Origin: Flavobacteriales bacterium UBA4474
GTDB lineage: Bacteria; Bacteroidota; Bacteroidia; Flavobacteriales_D; Sanyastnellaceae
Length of the DNA: 17,710 bases
NCBI GenBank assembly: GCA_002389295.1
Contig: DGOE01000177.1
Span: forward strand, 1-17,710
Direction of reading: 5' to 3'
The position numbers and the translations under genes are program-made. This document shows, piece by piece, positions 13,825 through 17,710 of the stretch; positions within the stretch are counted from its first letter, which is position 1; each line of letters starts with the position of its first letter. The notes under the pieces were generated by a model. It was given only the letters and a program-made list of their open reading frames with translations. It did no database searches and was not told the DNA's origin.

Positions 13825-16308
13825 CTAATAGGGGTCAACATCTATAATGACCCTCACGGGTCTGTAGCTGTCGACCGCGCGCATGGCGGCAATGTCCTCC
13901 AGCAAGGCAGACTTGAACCGGGCCGGGTCAACGTCGCGCTCCATTTTGAGCAGGATGTGCCTTTGGTACAAATCGTTGACACGGGCTATGCCCGGCTCTT
14001 CCGGTCCCACCACACGGCCACCGAAGCGGCTGCGCATGCGCCCGGCCAACGCCGCCGCGCACTCCCTGGTCAGCTGGGGATCGCGGTGGCGCAATATCAA
14101 CCGGATCAAACGCTGAACCGGCGGATACCCAAAGGACTTTCGCTCCTGCAGTTCCGCCAGAGCCATGGCTTGCGCATCGTGCGTCACGACGTGACCGAAT
14201 ACCCAATGCTCGGGATCGAAGGTTTGGACCAATACCTTGCCGCGCTCGCCCCTTCGCCCTGCCCTGCCGGCCACCTGGGTCAGCAATTGAAAGGTGCGCT
14301 CAAGCGCCCTGAAGTCGGGATAGTGCAACATCTGGTCGGCCTGCAGAATACCGACCAGTCCCACATTCTCAAAGTCGAGTCCTTTGGTCACCATTTGAGT
14401 CCCCACCAGCACTTGGATCTCCCCGCGCTCGAATGCTTGAATGATGCGCTCGTGTCCCGTCCGGCTCCGGGTCGTATCCAGGTCCATGCGCTGCACCGCC
14501 ACACCGGGAAATAACTGACCTACCTCCTCTTCGATGCGCTCGGTCCCCAGTCCCTTGGCCTGCACCTCCTCGCTGCCGCATCGCGGACATTGACGCGGCT
14601 CACTTTGGCGGTATCCACAATAATGACAATGCAAATCCCTGAGAAACTTGTGGTAAGTGAGGCTGACATCACAACGCTCACAGTCGGGGACCCAACCGCA
14701 TGTGCGGCATTGATATACGGGTGCAAATCCCCGTCGGTTCTGGAACAGAATGGCCTGCTTGCCGTCGTCCAAGGTCTGTTGAAGTGCATCCCTCAGCTCC
14801 TTGCTGAAGTGCCCTTCCATCGCCCGGGACTTGTGGGCTTTTCTGAGGTCGACCAGACACACTTCGGGGAGCGAAGTGCCACCAAACCGCTCAGTCAGCA
14901 GGACATGGGCGGCCCGTCCGGCATCTACAGCCCACCGCGCCTCCAATGAAGGTGTTGCCGAACCCAACACCACCGAAGCGCCATGCAGCTTTCCCAGCAT
15001 GGCGGCCGCATCCCTGGCCTGGTAACGCGGTGCCGGATCCTGTTGCTTGTAACTCGCGTCGTGTTCCTCATCCACCACGATCAACCCCAGGTTTGAAAAC
15101 GGAAGAAAAATGGCACTGCGCGCCCCCACCATGAGGCGGCCGCGCCCTTCACGGCTGGCCACCCGACGGTAGGTCGATGTGCGCTCCCGGGGACTGAATC
15201 GGCTGTGGTACACCTCCAACCGGTCGCCAAAGAAGCGGCGCAGGCGCACGATCAGCTGTGTGGTCAATGCGATTTCCGGAACGAGGAACAAGGCATCCTT
15301 TCCCGACGCCAGCGCGTCATGGATCAGGTGGGTGTATACCTCCGTCTTTCCCGAGCCGGTGACCCCCTCGAGCAGCACGAGTGACTTGTCCCGCTGCCCT
15401 TGCTGAATGGCCGTGAGTGCACTTTGCTGGGCGGAACTCAAATCTGCCAATGGTTCTACTGCAGCGGTGCTGCTGACTTCCCAAGGAGATTGCTTGAATG
15501 AGAAGACCAAGCCCTTTTCAGCCAACCGCTTGAACAAGGCCCCGGTCACCCCCTCGCGGTTGGTCAGGTCACCCAAGGGCACGCCAGTGGCGGCCTGGTC
15601 TTCAGACAGCAGCGCCATCATGGCCCGGGATTGGGATGGGGCCCGCGCATCCAAGGTGTCCAAGGCATCGGACAACCACCGATCGTCTGCGGTCGCCTGC
15701 TCGGACAAACGCACCATGGAGACCGCTTTGCGCCGCGGGGCCGCCTTCATTTCCTCCGTCGACAATACCCACCCCTGCTCGACCAGCTTGTGCAAAACCG
15801 GCGCGGGATTGACCAGGCCCAACATCGCCCCCACTTCCTTGAATGAAAGCCCCCCGCGGAGGCGAAGAGCTTCCACGACTTGAAAACCCCGGTCGTCGAG
15901 GGCATCCTCGTTGAGTTCCTCCGCATCAGGGGACAACTCGAGTTTTGTCTCACTGGCCAGCCGCATGCCCGAAGGCAGGGCCGCCAAAGCGACTTCTCCC
16001 GGCCCACAGCAGTAATGGCCCGACACCCAATCCCAAAAACGGAGCGTGGTCTCTGAAATCAGTGGAACGTTGTCCAATAATGTGAGATAGGCCTCCGTGC
16101 TGTGTTCTGGCCTTTCGCTGTGCACGCGCCGCACCACAGCGGTATGCAGGCGTTTGCCCCGCAGTGGAACCACCACACGCATGCCGGCGCCGACGCGGGC
16201 GGCATCATCCTCGGGAACCCCGTAAGTCAGCAACCCTGGAAGGGCCAATGGCAGGATGACATCCACATACTTCACGCAGGGCGAAAGTACCCGAACAAGC
16301 CACATCAT
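13825..16308 (-). CDS. priA: Primosomal protein N' (PriA helicase)
   Basis: About 827 residues. The N-terminal DNA-binding domain starts at KYVDVILPLALPGLLTYGVP. The helicase core has Walker A GVTGSGKT (315-322) and DEEH (413-416), and later QVAGRAGRRGERG. Eight Cys in four pairs (534/537, 543/546, 561/564, 574/577) form the two zinc sites typical of PriA. PriA rebuilds replication forks by unwinding DNA and loading the primosome. The frame is open to 16344, but that start lies in the shared promoter region, so I take the ATG at 16308. ATG 16305 and GTG 16275 are alternatives, the last giving the most canonical N-terminus. Divergent from bcp. Confidence 0.95.
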   Translation of the reverse strand: MMWLVRVLSPCVKYVDVILPLALPGLLTYGVPEDDAARVGAGMRVVVPLRGKRLHTAVVRRVHSERPEHSTEAYLTLLDNVPLISETTLRFWDWVSGHYCCGPGEVALAALPSGMRLASETKLELSPDAEELNEDALDDRGFQVVEALRLRGGLSFKEVGAMLGLVNPAPVLHKLVEQGWVLSTEEMKAAPRRKAVSMVRLSEQATADDRWLSDALDTLDARAPSQSRAMMALLSEDQAATGVPLGDLTNREGVTGALFKRLAEKGLVFSFKQSPWEVSSTAAVEPLADLSSAQQSALTAIQQGQRDKSLVLLEGVTGSGKTEVYTHLIHDALASGKDALFLVPEIALTTQLIVRLRRFFGDRLEVYHSRFSPRERTSTYRRVASREGRGRLMVGARSAIFLPFSNLGLIVVDEEHDASYKQQDPAPRYQARDAAAMLGKLHGASVVLGSATPSLEARWAVDAGRAAHVLLTERFGGTSLPEVCLVDLRKAHKSRAMEGHFSKELRDALQQTLDDGKQAILFQNRRGFAPVYQCRTCGWVPDCERCDVSLTYHKFLRDLHCHYCGYRQSEPRQCPRCGSEEVQAKGLGTERIEEEVGQLFPGVAVQRMDLDTTRSRTGHERIIQAFERGEIQVLVGTQMVTKGLDFENVGLVGILQADQMLHYPDFRALERTFQLLTQVAGRAGRRGERGKVLVQTFDPEHWVFGHVVTHDAQAMALAELQERKSFGYPPVQRLIRLILRHRDPQLTRECAAALAGRMRSRFGGRVVGPEEPGIARVNDLYQRHILLKMERDVDPARFKSALLEDIAAMRAVDSYRPVRVIIDVDPY

Positions 16309-16341
16309 GGCCAACTTGCACACAGCCGTGAACCGCGACTG

Positions 16342-16350
16342 CAAATTTTG
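16342..16350. promoter_or_regulatory. Symmetric divergent promoter element between priA and bcp
   Basis: CAAATTTTG reads as a near-consensus -7 element on both strands: AAATTTTG toward bcp (11 bases before its ATG) and AAAATTTG toward priA (33 bases before the ATG at 16308). Each differs from TAnnTTTG at the first base only. No separate -33 elements are clear. Confidence 0.35.
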
Positions 16351-16361
16351 GTTCCATTGAC

Positions 16362-16832
16362 ATGCACCATTTGAAAGAAGGAGATGCCGCGCCCGCCTTT
16401 GAGGCGCTTGACCAAGACGGGAATACCCACACCCTTGCCCAATACGCAGGGTCCAAACTCGTCATTTACTTCTATCCCAAGGACAACACGCCGGGTTGCA
16501 CCAACCAGGCCTGTAGTCTCCGGGATGGGATGGCTGAGCTGGGAAAAGAGGGCATCACAGTGTTGGGGGTCAGCATCAACCATGCGGCGTCTCACCGAAA
16601 GTTCATTGACAAATTTGAACTGCCGTTTAATCTCCTCGTCGACGAGGATCACGCCCTACAGGACCTGTTTGGGGTATGGGGATTGAAGAAATTCATGGGC
16701 CGTGAATACGACGGCACGCACCGCACGACCTTCTGCATTGACGAATCTGGCACCTTGGCCGCGATCATTCGGAAGCCCAAGGTCAAGGAGCATGCCACAC
16801 AGGTCCTCGCGGCCTTCAAAGGCGAAAGTTGA
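16362..16832 (+). CDS. bcp: Thiol peroxidase of the BCP/PrxQ peroxiredoxin family
   Basis: 156 residues, normal for the family. The peroxidatic Cys is Cys46 in FYPKDNTPGCTNQACSLRDG and the resolving Cys51 is five residues further, the two-Cys BCP layout. The thioredoxin-fold motifs GDAAPAFEALDQDG and LLVDEDHALQDLFGVWG are present. The enzyme reduces hydrogen peroxide and organic hydroperoxides in the cytoplasm, using thioredoxin. It diverges from priA, and recA follows after a 90-base gap. It could be relevant to the H2O2 expected from the flavoenzyme at 11487, but that is only a possibility. Confidence 0.95.
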   Translation: MHHLKEGDAAPAFEALDQDGNTHTLAQYAGSKLVIYFYPKDNTPGCTNQACSLRDGMAELGKEGITVLGVSINHAASHRKFIDKFELPFNLLVDEDHALQDLFGVWGLKKFMGREYDGTHRTTFCIDESGTLAAIIRKPKVKEHATQVLAAFKGES

Positions 16833-16886
16833 ACAGCCGTTCACAAAAATGACCGGCAACGTAAATCCCTTACGGACCCGTGCCTC

Positions 16887-16893
16887 TACTTTG
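16887..16893 (+). promoter_or_regulatory. Possible promoter element for recA
   Basis: TACTTTG, one spacer base short of TAnnTTTG, lies 29 bases before the recA ATG. No -33 TTTG is seen at normal distance, and I see no obvious LexA-type palindrome in the 90-base gap. Confidence 0.25.
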
Positions 16894-16922
16894 CTTTCGA
16901 TTCACAGGAAAACAACCGCACC

Positions 16923-17710
16923 ATGGCTGCAGACAACAAGGAAAACAAGGACAAGCTCAAAGCGCTCCAACTGACCCTCGACCGCATTGACAAAACATAC
17001 GGCAAGGGCACCGTGATGAAACTCGGCGATGAAGCGGTGGAAAAGGTGGATGCCATTTCTTCCGGATCCCTCTCCATGGACATTGCACTCGGTGTTGGCG
17101 GGTTTCCGCGGGGCCGTGTTGTCGAGATCTATGGGCCTGAGAGTTCCGGTAAGACCACCCTGGCCATCCACGCCATTGCCGAAGCCCAGAAAGCGGGTGG
17201 CATCTGTGCTTTCATCGATGCCGAGCACGCTTTCGACAAGTACTACGCCGAGAACCTGGGAGTGGACACAGAGAATTTGTTGATCTCCCAACCTGACAAT
17301 GGTGAGCAAGCGCTTGAAATCGCCGACAACCTCATTCGCTCTGGCGCCATCGACCTCATTGTGATTGACTCCGTGGCGGCATTGACCCCACGGGCCGAGA
17401 TCGAAGGTGAAATGGGCGACTCCTCAGTGGGTCTTCAAGCGCGCTTGATGTCGAAAGCCTTGCGCAAATTGACCTCGACGATCAACAAAACCGGCTGCTG
17501 TTGTGTCTTCATCAACCAGCTGCGCGAGAAGATTGGGGTCATGTTTGGCAATCCGGAAACCACCACGGGTGGAAACGCCCTCAAGTTTTATTCTTCGGTG
17601 CGGGTGGACATCCGCCGGAGCAGCCAGATCAAGGACGGAGACGTGGTCATGGGCAACCGGACCAAGGTCAAAATCGTCAAGAACAAAGTGGCGCCACCCT
17701 TCCGTCGCGC
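16923..17710 (+). CDS. recA: Recombinase RecA, N-terminal part (3' end outside window)
   Basis: 262 codons are present and the frame is open at the window edge. Walker A is GPESSGKT at 71-78; LIVIDSVAAL (Walker B), IEGEMGDSSVGLQARLMSKALRKL, FINQLREKIGVMFGNPETTTGGNALKFY and KNKVAPPF are all standard RecA motifs. RecA forms filaments on single-stranded DNA, promotes strand exchange and activates DNA damage responses. The stretch before FINQ reads INKTGCCCV, with three consecutive Cys at 192-194 in a buried beta strand where relatives have mixed small or hydrophobic residues. About the last quarter of the protein is missing from the window. Confidence 0.97.
   Translation, partial: MAADNKENKDKLKALQLTLDRIDKTYGKGTVMKLGDEAVEKVDAISSGSLSMDIALGVGGFPRGRVVEIYGPESSGKTTLAIHAIAEAQKAGGICAFIDAEHAFDKYYAENLGVDTENLLISQPDNGEQALEIADNLIRSGAIDLIVIDSVAALTPRAEIEGEMGDSSVGLQARLMSKALRKLTSTINKTGCCCVFINQLREKIGVMFGNPETTTGGNALKFYSSVRVDIRRSSQIKDGDVVMGNRTKVKIVKNKVAPPFRR

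Noticed and set aside
16860..16874. Small hairpin (CGTAA, 5-base loop, TTACG) between bcp and recA
   Set aside because: Only 5 base pairs and no T-run, so it is not a terminator; it could be chance.
16833..16922. SOS/LexA box before recA
   Set aside because: I looked for a palindromic operator and found none with convincing symmetry near the likely promoter.

Overview
The window reads as a chromosomal housekeeping stretch of a Bacteroidota bacterium, probably flavobacteria-like and with fairly high GC. Reasons: a DUF5916 outer-membrane-type protein, a DUF4476 protein, a short SerA in a serC-serA-DUF1015 cluster, a ZapA preceded by a small coiled-coil protein, and Bacteroidota-style promoter elements (TAnnTTTG) with few Shine-Dalgarno sequences. 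I see no mobile element, CRISPR array, tRNA or rRNA. No gap between genes exceeds 300 bases; the longest is about 200 bases (13628-13824) and it is the most interesting part of the window.

Layout. 1-945: 3' end of a DUF5916 gene, converging on a secreted M23 peptidase gene (952-2619, minus). A divergent gap leads into a plus-strand run: a coiled-coil protein, zapA and rny (RNase Y), then a MOP-family polysaccharide flippase. The joints are 4-base ATGA overlaps or a 3-base gap, so this looks like one transcription unit joining cell division, RNA turnover and envelope export. A DUF4476 secreted protein (6417-7103) follows with its own promoter-like element.

7198-11475 is a plus-strand run: serC and serA (first two steps of serine synthesis), a DUF1015 protein, the PLP-homeostasis protein YggS, and a small two-helix membrane protein overlapping yggS by ATGA. 

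11487-13627 (minus) is a two-gene operon joined by an ATGA overlap: a RimK-like ATP-grasp ligase, then a sarcosine-oxidase-like flavoenzyme with a probable covalent-FAD cysteine. Its leader holds a promoter-like element, a perfect 7-bp inverted repeat over the promoter, an almost leaderless 26-residue ORF with seven cysteines (four consecutive), a hairpin at the ORF end, and an intrinsic terminator just before the ATP-grasp start codon. This has the form of a cysteine-responsive ribosome-mediated attenuator, suggesting that the unidentified pathway of the operon is tied to cysteine or thiol supply. I consider it the best candidate for an undescribed system here.

13825-17710: priA (minus) and a bcp-type peroxiredoxin (plus) diverge from a short shared promoter region, and recA starts at 16923 and runs off the end. 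Functional names rest on motif and sequence recognition by eye; no database search was run.
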